This document shows, piece after piece, positions 33,368 to 42,026 of a stretch of DNA of 64,000 nt (within the stretch, counting starts at the first letter, position 1; every line of letters starts with the position of its first letter). The stretch comes from AP-15 sp035252905 (GTDB taxonomy: Bacteria > Pseudomonadota > Alphaproteobacteria > ATCC43930 > CGMCC-115725), in the NCBI GenBank assembly GCA_035252905.1, contig DATFCQ010000051.1, forward strand, positions 1 to 64,000, written 5' to 3'. The notes under the pieces were generated by a model that saw nothing but the letters and a program-made list of their open reading frames with translations, did not search any database and was not told where the DNA came from. Made by a program: the position numbers and the translations under genes.

Positions 33368-34756
33368 ATGGTCGCGGATTTCCTGACCATCGCCGAGGCG
33401 GCGCGGCTGATCGAGCGGCGCGAAGTGTCGCCGGTCGAACTGGTCGACAGCCGACTTGCCCGCATCGAGCGGCTCGACAACCGGCTCCACAGCTTCATCC
33501 ACGTGTTGGCCGAGGAGGCCCGCGCCGAGGCGCGCGCGGCCGAGGCCGAGATCGCCGCCGGGCGCCGGCGCGGGCCCCTGCACGGCATTCCGATCGGTCT
33601 CAAGGACATCTACGAAACCAAGGGCGTCGCCACGACCGGCCACTCCAAGGTCATGCAGGACCATGTGCCGCAGGCCGACGCCTTTTCGGTCGCCCGGCTC
33701 CGGGCGGCCGGCGCGATCGTGCTCGGCAAACTGGCGACGCACGAATTCGCGTTCGGCGGCCCGAGCTTCGATCTGCCCTGGCCGCCGGCGCGCAACCCGT
33801 GGGACACGGACCGCTTCACCGGCGGCTCGTCGAGCGGCACCGGCGCCGCGGTGGCGGCGGGATTGGTGCTCGGCGGCACCGGCAGCGACACCGGCGGCTC
33901 GATCCGCGGGCCCGCCGCCTATTGCGGGATCGCCGGGATCAAGCCGACCTACGGCCTGATCAGCCGCCGGGGCATCCTGCCCTTGTCCTTTGCACTCGAC
34001 CATGCCGGTCCGATGGCCTGGACCGCCGAGGATTGCGCGCTCCTGTTGCAGGCGATGGCCGGCCACGACCCGGCCGACCCGGCGAGCGCGAACCGCCCGA
34101 TCCCCGACTACCGGGCGGCGCTCGACCGCGGGGCCAGGGGTCTGCGCATCGGGCTCGTCCGCCATTTCTACGAGCGCGATAACGAGGCCAACACCGCAAC
34201 ACGACAGGCGATCGCGGCGGCGGCGGAGACCCTGCAGGGGCTCGGCTGCACCGTGCGCGAAGTGACCCTGTCGCCGCTCGCCGATTGGGCGGCCTGCGGG
34301 GTCGCGATCATGCTCGTCGAGGCCTATGCGATCCACGAAGCCAATCTGCGCCGCCGCTTCACCGATTACGGCGAGGCGTTCCGCGACCGCATGGCCTTGG
34401 CTGGACTGATCACCGGCGCCGACTACGTGCAAGCGGTGCGGCGCCGGCGCGAACTGGTCGACGAACTCGACCGGGCGATGGCCGATCTCGACCTGGTGAT
34501 GACCGCCGCCGCGCCGAGCGAGGCGCCGCGGATCGACGCGGTGGGCAAGTTCTCGACCTTCGAGCGGCCCTTGTTGACGATGCCGTTCAACGTCACCGGC
34601 AGCCCGGCGATGGCGATGTGCTGCGGCTTTACCGAGGCCGGCCTGCCGTTGTCGTTCCAGATCGTCGGCAAGCGTTTTGACGACGCGACCGTATTGCGCC
34701 TCGCGCACGCCTACGAGCAGGCGACCCCGTGGCGCGCCCGGCGGCCGCAGCTTTGA
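33368..34756 (+). CDS. amidase-signature hydrolase, AtzE-like, second copy
   Basis: 462 residues. Triad: Lys in IPIGLKDIYETKG (about 79), cis-Ser in TGGSSSGTGAAVAAG (about 156) and Ser nucleophile in TGSDTGGSIRGPAAY (about 179); GIKPTYGLISRRGILPLS follows. It aligns end to end with the first copy, sharing LHGxPxGxKDI, THEFAxGGPSFDLPWPPARN and SFxLDHxGP, but differs at many positions, so it is an old paralogue. It is coupled to an AtzG-like gene upstream and followed 33 bases later by an Fe-S protein. The substrate is probably a related amide or carboxybiuret-like compound. Confidence 0.9.
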   Translation: MVADFLTIAEAARLIERREVSPVELVDSRLARIERLDNRLHSFIHVLAEEARAEARAAEAEIAAGRRRGPLHGIPIGLKDIYETKGVATTGHSKVMQDHVPQADAFSVARLRAAGAIVLGKLATHEFAFGGPSFDLPWPPARNPWDTDRFTGGSSSGTGAAVAAGLVLGGTGSDTGGSIRGPAAYCGIAGIKPTYGLISRRGILPLSFALDHAGPMAWTAEDCALLLQAMAGHDPADPASANRPIPDYRAALDRGARGLRIGLVRHFYERDNEANTATRQAIAAAAETLQGLGCTVREVTLSPLADWAACGVAIMLVEAYAIHEANLRRRFTDYGEAFRDRMALAGLITGADYVQAVRRRRELVDELDRAMADLDLVMTAAAPSEAPRIDAVGKFSTFERPLLTMPFNVTGSPAMAMCCGFTEAGLPLSFQIVGKRFDDATVLRLAHAYEQATPWRARRPQL

Positions 34757-34789
34757 ACCGGCCAGGAGAAGCCCCCAGGAGGAGATTCA

Positions 34790-36148
34790 ATGGCGACGGA
34801 ACCCGCTGCCCTGTCCTTTGTCGACGCCCTGCACGGACGGGTCGCCGACATCCTCGACGCCTGCACGCGCTGCGGCAAATGCGTCGCCGCCTGCCCGATG
34901 GTCGAACCGGCGGGGATCGATCTCGGCAGCGGCGCGGAGCAGGCGCCGGCTGTCGTCGGCGGCATCCTCGATCTGCTGGCGGGCGGCGAAGGGACCGCCG
35001 AGGCCAAGACCTGGGCGCGGGTCTGCACCAACAGCGGCAAATGCATCCCGGCCTGCGACTATGGGATCAACCCGCGCTTCATGGTCAACATGGCGCGGAT
35101 CGCGTCAAAGGCAAAGCGCGGCGACGCCGAGACCCGGCGCGCGGCGCACCAGTACTTCACGACGATGAGCCGCAGCACGCGCGTGATCTCGCGCTTGCAG
35201 CTCGCGCCCGAGGTGACGGCGCGCATCAACCCGCCCCTGCGCGCCGCCGGCGAATATGACGGCCCGCCCGACATCGTCTTCTATACCGGTTGCAACGTGA
35301 TCAAGACGCCGCACATCGCGCTGCTCGTTCTCGAAGTCCTGGATGCGCTCGGAATCTCCTATGAGGTCATGGGCGGCACCGCGACCTGCTGCGGCATCCA
35401 GCATTTCAAGCAGGGCGACGCCAAGACCGCCGGCCGCATTGCCTACAACACGATCGAGCGGCTGTCCCGGCCGGGCGCCGCGCGCGTCATTTCCTGGTGC
35501 CCGAGCTGCCAGATCCAGATCGGCGAGGTGGCCCTGCCGGCCTACCGGGACTCGTTCGGCACAATGCCGTTCGACCTGAACCCGATCGCCGAGTTCTTTG
35601 CCGAGCGGCTCGACGATCTGCGGCGCCTGTTTGTCCACCGGGTCGAAAAGCGCGTCGCTTTGCAGGAGCGCTCCGCCCTTCCCGGCGTCATGGAGGCGGT
35701 CAAAAAGGTATTGCGCGCCATTCCCGGTCTCGAAGTCATCGAACTCGATGTGCCGATCGTCAGCACCCAGGCCAGCCACCTCTCGGTGCTGCCCAAATTC
35801 AAGGCCGAATTGCGCAAGCGCGAGTTCCGCGCCGCCGCGGCGGCCGGGGTGACGACCTTTGCCTCGATCTTTCACGGCTGTCACCGCGAACTGGTCAAGT
35901 TCCAGCCGCAGGTGTCGTTCGAACTGTTGAACTTCATGGAACTGATCGGGGAGGCAATGGGCATCTGCATTCCCGATCTCTACAAGCGCCTCAGCCTGAT
36001 CGGCGACGTCGATCAGATCATCGCCGACAGCGCCGACCTGATCGCCGCCCACCGGCTCGATCTCGACACCGTGCGCGACGTGCTCGCCGACGACATCTAC
36101 GGCGGCGGCGCCTCCGTCCCGGCGCAGCCGCCGGCAGCGGCGCGCTAA
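34790..36148 (+). CDS. (Fe-S)-binding, heterodisulfide-reductase-like oxidoreductase subunit
   Basis: 452 residues with GGAGG before the ATG. The N-terminus has a ferredoxin-like cluster motif CTRCGKCVAACPMVEPAG (about 24-41), then a second, CTNSGKCIPACDYG (about 80-93), where one usual Cys is Ser. The C-terminal half has CCG-type domains: TATCCGIQHFKQGD, SWCPSCQIQIGE and FHGCHRELVKFQ, as in HdrD, GlpC and GlcF. It is likely the electron-carrying subunit of a membrane-linked or soluble dehydrogenase. The partner flavoprotein is not nearby. Confidence 0.85.
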   Translation: MATEPAALSFVDALHGRVADILDACTRCGKCVAACPMVEPAGIDLGSGAEQAPAVVGGILDLLAGGEGTAEAKTWARVCTNSGKCIPACDYGINPRFMVNMARIASKAKRGDAETRRAAHQYFTTMSRSTRVISRLQLAPEVTARINPPLRAAGEYDGPPDIVFYTGCNVIKTPHIALLVLEVLDALGISYEVMGGTATCCGIQHFKQGDAKTAGRIAYNTIERLSRPGAARVISWCPSCQIQIGEVALPAYRDSFGTMPFDLNPIAEFFAERLDDLRRLFVHRVEKRVALQERSALPGVMEAVKKVLRAIPGLEVIELDVPIVSTQASHLSVLPKFKAELRKREFRAAAAAGVTTFASIFHGCHRELVKFQPQVSFELLNFMELIGEAMGICIPDLYKRLSLIGDVDQIIADSADLIAAHRLDLDTVRDVLADDIYGGGASVPAQPPAAAR

Positions 36149-36150
36149 GC

Positions 36151-36228
36151 GGCGGAATGCCCCCGGCTTTCGCCGGGGTTTTCCGCCCTACGGTTCGTGT
36201 AGGGCGGAAAAGCGCAGCGCATTCCGCC
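36151..36228. repeat. REP pair (BIME-like), copy 6, with an insert
   Basis: GCGGAATGC is followed by CCCCGGCTTTCGCCGGGG (a second small hairpin replacing the inner part of the left arm), then TTTTCCGCCCTACG; the right half is GTAGGGCGGAAAAGCGCAGC ending ATTCCGCC. The extra hairpin resembles the CCCCGGCCTTCGCCGGGG motif at about 47660. It lies between convergent genes and lacks the tail. Confidence 0.78.
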
Positions 36229-36234
36229 GCTTTC

Positions 36235-36696
36235 CTAAAGGCCGAGTTCGCTGAGACCCGGATGATCCTGAGGCCGCGGGCCGAGAGGCCAGTGGAACAG
36301 CCGGTCGGCGGCGGCGATCGGGATGTCGTTGATGCTGGCCTCGCGCCGCCGCATCAGGCCCGCGGCGTCGAACTCCCATTGCTCGTTGCCGTGGGCGCGG
36401 TACCAATGGCCTGAATCATCGTGCCATTCATATTGGAAGCGCACGGCAATGCGGTCCCCGGTAAAGGCCCACACTTCCTTGATCAGCCGATAATCCAGTT
36501 CGCGCGCCCATTTGCGGCGCAGAAATTCGATGATCGCCGCCCGCCCCTCAAAGAATTCGGCGCGGTTGCGCCACCGGCTGTCCTCGCTATAGGCGAGGGC
36601 CACGCGTTCCGGCTCGCGCGTGTTCCAGGCGTCCTCCGCCATGCGCACCTTCTGCACGGCGGCCTCCAGGGTGAACGGCGGCAGAGGGGGAGCCAT
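36235..36696 (-). CDS. NTF2-like (DUF1348) protein
   Basis: 153 residues starting MAPPLPPFTLEAAVQKVRMA, with EDAWNTREPERVALAYSEDS, RWRNRAEFFEGRAAIIEFLR, VWAFTGDRIAVRFQYEWHDD and GNEQWEFDAAGLMRRREASI. This is the conserved DUF1348 pattern in the SnoaL/NTF2-like cone fold. The family is widespread and has no assigned reaction. It is the last gene of the minus-strand operon from 41751, and convergent with the Fe-S gene across REP copy 6. Confidence 0.9.
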   Translation of the reverse strand: MAPPLPPFTLEAAVQKVRMAEDAWNTREPERVALAYSEDSRWRNRAEFFEGRAAIIEFLRRKWARELDYRLIKEVWAFTGDRIAVRFQYEWHDDSGHWYRAHGNEQWEFDAAGLMRRREASINDIPIAAADRLFHWPLGPRPQDHPGLSELGL

Positions 36697-36734
36697 CGAG
36701 TGTCCTCTCTCGTTCGGAAATGCGGGCGGGCCGG

Positions 36735-37268
36735 TCACTTGACCAGATCGAGCACCCGCCGCAGCCGGGGATCCTCGGCCGTCCCCAGCCATTCGAAGGC
36801 GACCATCTCGGTGGTCACGACCTCCGCCCCGTTCCGCTCCATGCGCCGGATCGCCGTCTCCTTGCTCTCCGGGCGGCGCGAGCCCAGCGCATCGCGCACG
36901 ATATGGACCTGCCGGCCCGCTTGCAGGAGGCCCAGCACGGTCTGCAATACGCAGACATGCGCCTCGCATCCCGCAACGACGAGGTCGCGCCGGTCCGGCA
37001 ATGCTGCGAGAAAGCCGGGCATACGGCAGGCGTCGAACGTCATCTTGTGGGCGAGCCGGCCGGAAGCGCCGCGCAGTTCGGGCAATGTGGGGCCGAGGCC
37101 CTTCGCATTCTGCTCGGTGAACAGGATCGGCACATCGAGCATTTCCGCGGCGTCGATCAGGATGCGCGCATTGGCGACGACCGTTTCCCGGTCATGGATC
37201 GCGGGCATCAGTTTCGACTGGAAATCCACGACCAACAGGGCCGAAGTCTCGCGATCGATCGTCGGCAT
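36735..37268 (-). CDS. isochorismatase-family cysteine hydrolase
   Basis: 177 residues. The catalytic set of the family is present: Asp in LLVVDFQSKL (15), Lys in RLAHKMTFDACR (about 74) and Cys in VAGCEAHVCVLQT (about 107), with the cis-peptide region before it. It belongs to the hydrolase group that includes nicotinamidase and ycaC-like proteins. No pathway-defining residue stands out. It lies within the tight minus-strand operon (38-base gap before, 33 after), so an amide- or imide-cleaving step in that pathway is possible. Confidence 0.9.
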   Translation of the reverse strand: MPTIDRETSALLVVDFQSKLMPAIHDRETVVANARILIDAAEMLDVPILFTEQNAKGLGPTLPELRGASGRLAHKMTFDACRMPGFLAALPDRRDLVVAGCEAHVCVLQTVLGLLQAGRQVHIVRDALGSRRPESKETAIRRMERNGAEVVTTEMVAFEWLGTAEDPRLRRVLDLVK

Positions 37269-37301
37269 GGGTCCTGACCTTTCTTGAACGGGCGCGGCCG
37301 C

Positions 37302-38291
37302 TCACACCTTCGACAATGACAACGTCGACGGTGCGAACAAGTCCTCGACGGCCAGTTGCCGCGGGGTAATGCCCTGCTCGAAGGCATAGCGGGTGATCGC
37401 CGCCAGTTCGCGCCGGTTGGCGTCGACGCCGTAGGACCAGAAATCCTCGCCCATCAGCGCCCGGGCGCGCTGGAATTCCTCGACCGGCCAGGGCAGCGTG
37501 GTGAACAGATGGCCGATCGTTTCCAATTGGCGGTAGCAGAGTTCCTTGGCCTTCAGATAGGCGACATAGGTATTGACCGGCAGCCAGGGGTGCCGTTCGA
37601 CCAGTGAGCGGCGGATGCCGACGATATGCATGATCGGAAACATCCGGGTCTCTTTGAAATAGGCCTCCTCGACCGCGCGGTAGTCCGGAAACAATCGCCG
37701 CACCGACGGGTTGCGGCCAAAACAGGACGGGGCCAGCGCGGAAATCAGCGCGTCGATGCGGCCGCCGTCGAGGTGGTCCGACAAGGTCTCGGTATTTGGG
37801 ATCGGCTGCACGTCGATGTCCGCCGGCAGGTCGAGCCGCACCCGGTTCTCGCGTCCCGGCTGTTCGAGCCCGCCGCTGCGCCATCTGACCTCGGCGGCGC
37901 GAACGCCGAACTGGTCCTGCAGGATGCCGCGGATCCACACCGCCGCGGTCATCGGGTATTCCGGCACGCCGATCACCTTGCCGCGCAGATCCTGCGGCCG
38001 CTCGATGCCGCGATCGCTGCGAATATAGATCGAGGAGTGACGGAACAGACGCGACGGGAATACCGGGATGGCGACGTAGGGGCAGGTTCCCCGGGCGAGC
38101 AGCGCCATCGTGTTGGACAGGGACAATTCGGTGATGTCGAATTCCTGATAGCGAAAGGCGCGGTGAAACGCCTCCTCGGGCGACATCGCGCAGCAGATCG
38201 TCTCGCAGCCGGCGATCGGCACGGTGCCGTCGAACAAGGCGCGGGTGCGGTCGTAATCGACCCCCGCGACGCTGACCGTCAATTTCGCCAT
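37302..38291 (-). CDS. 4,5-dihydroxyphthalate decarboxylase-like (periplasmic-binding-fold) protein
   Basis: 329 residues starting MAKLTVSVAGVDYDRTRALF, without a signal peptide, unlike true ABC substrate-binding proteins. Marks: SPEEAFHRAFRYQEFDITEL, YVAIPVFPSRLFRHSSIYIR, QDLRGKVIGVPEYPMTAAVW, and RSLVERHPWLPVNTYVAYLK near the end. This pattern fits Pht5-type 4,5-dihydroxyphthalate decarboxylase relatives, which use a type 2 binding-protein fold to decarboxylate an aromatic acid in the cytoplasm. In context (class II aldolase-type protein, CoA ligase, isochorismatase-fold hydrolase) a ring-acid decarboxylation role is plausible. Substrate uncertain. Confidence 0.78.
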   Translation of the reverse strand: MAKLTVSVAGVDYDRTRALFDGTVPIAGCETICCAMSPEEAFHRAFRYQEFDITELSLSNTMALLARGTCPYVAIPVFPSRLFRHSSIYIRSDRGIERPQDLRGKVIGVPEYPMTAAVWIRGILQDQFGVRAAEVRWRSGGLEQPGRENRVRLDLPADIDVQPIPNTETLSDHLDGGRIDALISALAPSCFGRNPSVRRLFPDYRAVEEAYFKETRMFPIMHIVGIRRSLVERHPWLPVNTYVAYLKAKELCYRQLETIGHLFTTLPWPVEEFQRARALMGEDFWSYGVDANRRELAAITRYAFEQGITPRQLAVEDLFAPSTLSLSKV

Positions 38292-38308
38292 GGGTTCGCC
38301 TCTCCAAT

Positions 38309-39304
38309 TCACGCGTCGCGCAGGCGCAACACCGCGCGGCCGTCGATATGGCGATCGCGCACGGCGGCCAAGGCCGTGCCGGCCTGTTCCAGCGGGAACA
38401 GCGCTGCCGGCGCCGGCTTGATGAGGCCAAGCGCGTAATAGCCGAACACTTCGGCATAGCAGGTTGCCAGCTCGTCCGGCCGGCGGCGACGGTAATCGCT
38501 GATCTGCAATCCGCTGATTTCGATGTTCTTCACCAGCAGGTAATTGGTCTTGAGCGTCGGAATGCCGCCGGCGGCAAAGCCGATCACAACAAGTCGGCCG
38601 CACCAGGCGAGCGCGCGGATCGCCGCCGCGAACACCTCGCCGCCGAGCGGGTCGATGACGACATCGGCGCCGCGCCCGCCGGTCTCGGCATGGACCTGCT
38701 CGCGCAAGCTGTCGCGCAGGTTCGGCCGCGACAGGTCGACGACCGCATCGGCCCCCGCCTCGCGCGCCGCTTTCTCCCGCTCCGGCCGGGAGATCCCGGC
38801 CAGGACGCGCGCACCCATCGCATGGGCGAGCTGCACCGATGCGCGGCCGACGCCGCCCGCGGCGCCGAGCACCAGAACGGTCTCGCCGGGCACGAGCCGG
38901 GCGCGCCGGCGCAGCGCCATCCACGACGTATCGTAGACAAGGGAAAGCGCGGCGGCCTCGACAAAGGACATGGACCGCGGCAGGCGGTAGCATTGCTCGG
39001 CCGCGACCGCGACCGCCTCGGCATAGCCGCCGGTTTCGGCCATCGCCAGGACCCGGTCGCCGATGCCGAGGCTTGTCGCCCCCGGTCCCAGCGCCGCGAC
39101 AACCCCGGCCGGACCCTTTCCCGGGACGAACGGGCGCGCAGGCAGGAACTGATAGGTGCCGCCGACCACCAGCAGGTCGACGTAATTGACCGGCGCGGCA
39201 TGGGTCTCGACCAGGACCTGGCCGGGCTCCGGGGACGGCGTCGGCGCCTCGCCGACGCGCAGCCCCTCGGGCGGACCGAATTCCTCGACGACGATCGCCC
39301 GCAC
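38309..39304 (-). CDS. quinone oxidoreductase / MDR-superfamily NADPH dehydrogenase
   Basis: 331 residues. MRAIVVEEFGPPEGLRVGEA and VNYVDLLVVGGTY are typical of the zinc-free quinone-oxidoreductase branch. FVPGKGPAGVVAALGPGAT replaces the zinc ligand region; VLGAAGGVGRASVQLAHAMG is the nucleotide-binding AAGGVG motif (about 143-162), and FGVVIDPLGGEVF-like GADVVIDPLGGEVF follows. It probably reduces an alpha,beta-unsaturated carbonyl or quinone using NADPH, perhaps an enoyl-CoA in this operon. Gaps: 4 bases from the ligase gene and 17 from the decarboxylase-like gene. Confidence 0.9.
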   Translation of the reverse strand: MRAIVVEEFGPPEGLRVGEAPTPSPEPGQVLVETHAAPVNYVDLLVVGGTYQFLPARPFVPGKGPAGVVAALGPGATSLGIGDRVLAMAETGGYAEAVAVAAEQCYRLPRSMSFVEAAALSLVYDTSWMALRRRARLVPGETVLVLGAAGGVGRASVQLAHAMGARVLAGISRPEREKAAREAGADAVVDLSRPNLRDSLREQVHAETGGRGADVVIDPLGGEVFAAAIRALAWCGRLVVIGFAAGGIPTLKTNYLLVKNIEISGLQISDYRRRRPDELATCYAEVFGYYALGLIKPAPAALFPLEQAGTALAAVRDRHIDGRAVLRLRDA

Positions 39305-39308
39305 GCCC

Positions 39309-40958
39309 TCAGCCCTCCGCCGCCGCGGGCCGGAACCGCACCGGGATCGGCTGCGCCAGACCCTCCGCGACCCGGCGCGCCAATTCGCGCTTCACCACCT
39401 TGCCGCTGGCGGTCAGCGGCAGTTCGGCGAGCGTCAGCAGGAATTCGGGCATGTCGTAGCGCGACAATCCGGCCCAATCGAGATGCGCCAACAAGGCCTG
39501 CGGGTCGAGCGGACTGTCCGGGCGCATCACCAATGCGAGACAGACGCGCTCGCCGAGCCGCGGGTCGGGGATTGCAAAGGCGGCCGCCCGCTCGACCGCC
39601 GCGTGGCGCAATGCCAGGGCTTCGATCGGAGCCGGATGGATATTGCGCCCGCCGCGGATGATGACGTCCTTCTTGCGGCCGGTGATGCGCAAACAGCCGG
39701 CCTCGTCGATCTGCCCGAGATCGCCGGTCATGAACCAGCCGGCGCTGTTGAAGGCGGCCTCGGTTGCCCTCTGGTCGTCGAAATAGCCGAGCATCAGACT
39801 GGCGCCCCTGCCGCCGATCTCGCCGATCTCGCCCGGGGCGGCCTCGACGTCGGGGTTGTCCCGACGCCAGATGCGGATCTCGTAGCCTGCGCAGGCGCGG
39901 CCGCAGGTCAGCGCGATCCGCTCCGGGGGATCGTCGGGCAGGGTGTACTGGTGCGAGCAGGTCTCGGTCATGCCGTAGCCGCTCTGCGGCACCACGCCGT
40001 GACGCAGCAACTCTTCGATGAGCGGTGCCGGCGCCGCGGCGCCGGAGATGCGAAAGCCGCGCACCGCCCCGAGACGCCGGATACTCCGGGCGCGCAGTTC
40101 CGCCAACAGGTCGACGGCATGGGTCGGCACGCCGAACAGAAAGGCGGCTCCGGTCTCCGTCAGCCGGTCGATGAGGCTGCCGCCGCGCGGCAGGTCGTGC
40201 ACGACGAGTTCGCCGCCCGAGAGGGCGGTGATCAAGGCGCCGAGACCGAGATTGTGCGACAGCGGGCTCAACGTGTAGAGCACCGCACCCTCCAGCCGCC
40301 AGTCGCGCGCCATCATCCGCGCCGTGGCAAGGAGGGTGTTGTCGCTGTGCAGGACGCCTTTCGGCTCTCCGGTCGTGCCGGAGGTGAAGGGCAGATAGAT
40401 GATCTGATTGGCGTCGCGGCTTGCGGAAAGCAAAACCCCGGCGCCGGGCAGATCGGCGAACGGCGCGGCCTCGGCCGGGCCGACTCGACAGGTCCAGCGC
40501 AGAAAGTCGCGGCCGGCCAGTTCCTCGAAAATGTCGCGCCGGTCGGCGTCGGCGCCCCAGCCCGGCGCGGCGATCACCGCTGCGGCGCGCATCCGGTCGA
40601 CCAGGGCGACGACCTCGGCGACAGTATGGTCGCGATGCAATGACGGGCAGCAGACATAGCCGTTGCGCGAGCAGGCGAGGAGCGCGATCGCGGTCTCGAC
40701 CCGGCTCGGCAGCCACACGGCAACCCGCTCCCCCGCGCGCAGCCCGTGCCCGGCGAGATGAGCGGCCAGACGGTCGGCGGCCGCGACCAATGCCCGATAG
40801 GTCAGGCGGCGATGACGGTCGCGCACGGCGAAGGCGCCGGGCGTTGCCTGCGCATGGCGCAGGGCGAGCGCGTAGAGCGTTTCGTCGCCCCAAAACCCGG
40901 CCGCCGTGTAGGCGGCCAGCGCCGGCGCGTTCAGCAGGCTCAAGAGGGGTCCGGTCAT
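39309..40958 (-). CDS. AMP-dependent acyl/aryl-CoA ligase
   Basis: 549 residues. Acyl-adenylate motifs in order: YLPFTSGTTGEPKGVLHSDN (A3 loop), SGYGMTETCSHQY (A5), GWFMTGDLGQIDEAG (A7), ITGRKKDVIIRGGRNIHP (A8) and LPLTASGKVVKRELA (A10, catalytic Lys). It activates a carboxylic acid with ATP and CoA; cyclohexanecarboxyl-CoA and benzoate-type ligases share this layout, but no specificity can be read. Start is ambiguous between ATG 40958 and GTG 40973; neither has a strong ribosome site. It begins 10-26 bases after the aldolase-family gene. Confidence 0.92.
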   Translation of the reverse strand: MTGPLLSLLNAPALAAYTAAGFWGDETLYALALRHAQATPGAFAVRDRHRRLTYRALVAAADRLAAHLAGHGLRAGERVAVWLPSRVETAIALLACSRNGYVCCPSLHRDHTVAEVVALVDRMRAAAVIAAPGWGADADRRDIFEELAGRDFLRWTCRVGPAEAAPFADLPGAGVLLSASRDANQIIYLPFTSGTTGEPKGVLHSDNTLLATARMMARDWRLEGAVLYTLSPLSHNLGLGALITALSGGELVVHDLPRGGSLIDRLTETGAAFLFGVPTHAVDLLAELRARSIRRLGAVRGFRISGAAAPAPLIEELLRHGVVPQSGYGMTETCSHQYTLPDDPPERIALTCGRACAGYEIRIWRRDNPDVEAAPGEIGEIGGRGASLMLGYFDDQRATEAAFNSAGWFMTGDLGQIDEAGCLRITGRKKDVIIRGGRNIHPAPIEALALRHAAVERAAAFAIPDPRLGERVCLALVMRPDSPLDPQALLAHLDWAGLSRYDMPEFLLTLAELPLTASGKVVKRELARRVAEGLAQPIPVRFRPAAAEG

Positions 40959-40983
40959 CAAGCGCCGCCGCACAGGGCTGCTG

Positions 40984-41751
40984 TCAGCCGTTCGGCGGGG
41001 TTGGGGACCCGCTGTCGGGCCGGGTCAAGAGGTGGCCGCAGCCGGCCCTGGTCGCCCAGTATTCCCAACTGCGCCAGGTCTCGACCGAATAGGGGCTGTA
41101 GCCGCGGTTGCGGGCCGCGATCTCGCCTTGCGACAGATATTTGATCTCGCCGCCCAGCTGCCTGGCGCGCATCAGTGCGCGCGCATTGCGCGGCAGGTAG
41201 ACCGACAGCCGCACGACCTCGATCAACGAGCGCGCGGCGGCGGCAAAGCCGTGGCCGCGCATCAATGCGACGTTGTTCGCGCCGAGGCATTTTGCCAGAT
41301 CCTCCGCCTGCGCCATGTTGGTGACGAGCAGGTTGGTGTCGCCGAACCCGTCGGCGATGTCCCAGACCGGCACCTCGGGGCCGATAAAGCTGCCCGAATG
41401 GATCACCGGGCGCAGCTTTGCCCCCTCGGCGATGCCGAAGGGCAGGGTGTCCTCGGCATGGGCATGAACGACGGCCATGACCTCCGGCCGCGCTGCGAAG
41501 ATCGCCGCATGGATGAAGCGCTCGAGATAAAGGCTGCGCCCCTCGTCGCGCACCGGCCGACCGTCGAGGTCGAGCTCGACAATGTCTTCGGGGCCGACCA
41601 GCTCCGGGGCAAGCGAGCGGGCGATCAGAAAGCGGTCGAGGTTGTCGGGGTGACGGACGCTGACATGACCGTAGGCGTCGACGACCTCCTCCCTGGCGAG
41701 GATCCGGTTGGCGATCACGAGGTCCTGGACCAAGGTATCGAGAGTGCTCAT
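40984..41751 (-). CDS. class II aldolase/adducin-family protein
   Basis: 255 residues. VVDAYGHVSVRHPDNLDRFL is the entry motif; AVVHAHAEDTLPFG (HxH pair) and ALMRGHGFAAAARSL (third His) are the zinc ligands of the class II aldolase fold. The family includes fuculose aldolase, ribulose epimerase and hydroxyaromatic acid decarboxylases such as 3,4-dihydroxyphthalate 2-decarboxylase. It is the first gene of the minus-strand operon down to 36235, upstream of a CoA ligase and a decarboxylase-like gene, so a decarboxylase or aldolase step in aromatic acid breakdown is reasonable. GAGAGGA precedes the ATG. Confidence 0.88.
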   Translation of the reverse strand: MSTLDTLVQDLVIANRILAREEVVDAYGHVSVRHPDNLDRFLIARSLAPELVGPEDIVELDLDGRPVRDEGRSLYLERFIHAAIFAARPEVMAVVHAHAEDTLPFGIAEGAKLRPVIHSGSFIGPEVPVWDIADGFGDTNLLVTNMAQAEDLAKCLGANNVALMRGHGFAAAARSLIEVVRLSVYLPRNARALMRARQLGGEIKYLSQGEIAARNRGYSPYSVETWRSWEYWATRAGCGHLLTRPDSGSPTPPNG

Positions 41752-41993
41752 GACCGGTCCTCTCGGAAAGGAGCCGCCGGCAACGCGGCCCGCCCACGAT
41801 ACCACAACGCGCCCTCGCAAGCCGACCGGCTCTGGCCGCTTTCGGCTGGTCAGCGGCGCGCGAATGGAGAGGGCGAGGCACACGGGCCGAATGATCGCCG
41901 CCACCTTCGAGAGCTGCAGCGAGGCGGCGAAGGAGAAACAGCGGATTGTCAAACGCAGGCTCGGTCACGGTTACGACGCCCGAGCATGACGAG

Positions 41994-42016
41994 CCACCGG
42001 CAGCATGCGCCGGTGG
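41994..42016 (-). terminator. hairpin after the YhaV toxin gene
   Basis: CCACCGGC, a seven-base loop and GCCGGTGG form an eight-bp stem 11 bases beyond the toxin stop at 42027. There is no T-run after the stem on the minus strand, so it is at best a weak intrinsic terminator. Confidence 0.4.
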
Positions 42017-42026
42017 GCGGCGGCAA

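Noticed and set aside
32522..34708. 728-codon open frame antisense to the second AtzG/AtzE-like pair
   Set aside because: High-GC codon bias of the plus-strand amidase creates long antisense frames; the translation is rich in Arg, His, Gly and Asp with no domain pattern, while the plus strand has clear motifs.
41708..41989. 93-codon plus-strand frame between the aldolase operon and toxin gene
   Set aside because: It overlaps the start of the aldolase gene on the other strand, lacks a ribosome site and shows no domain.
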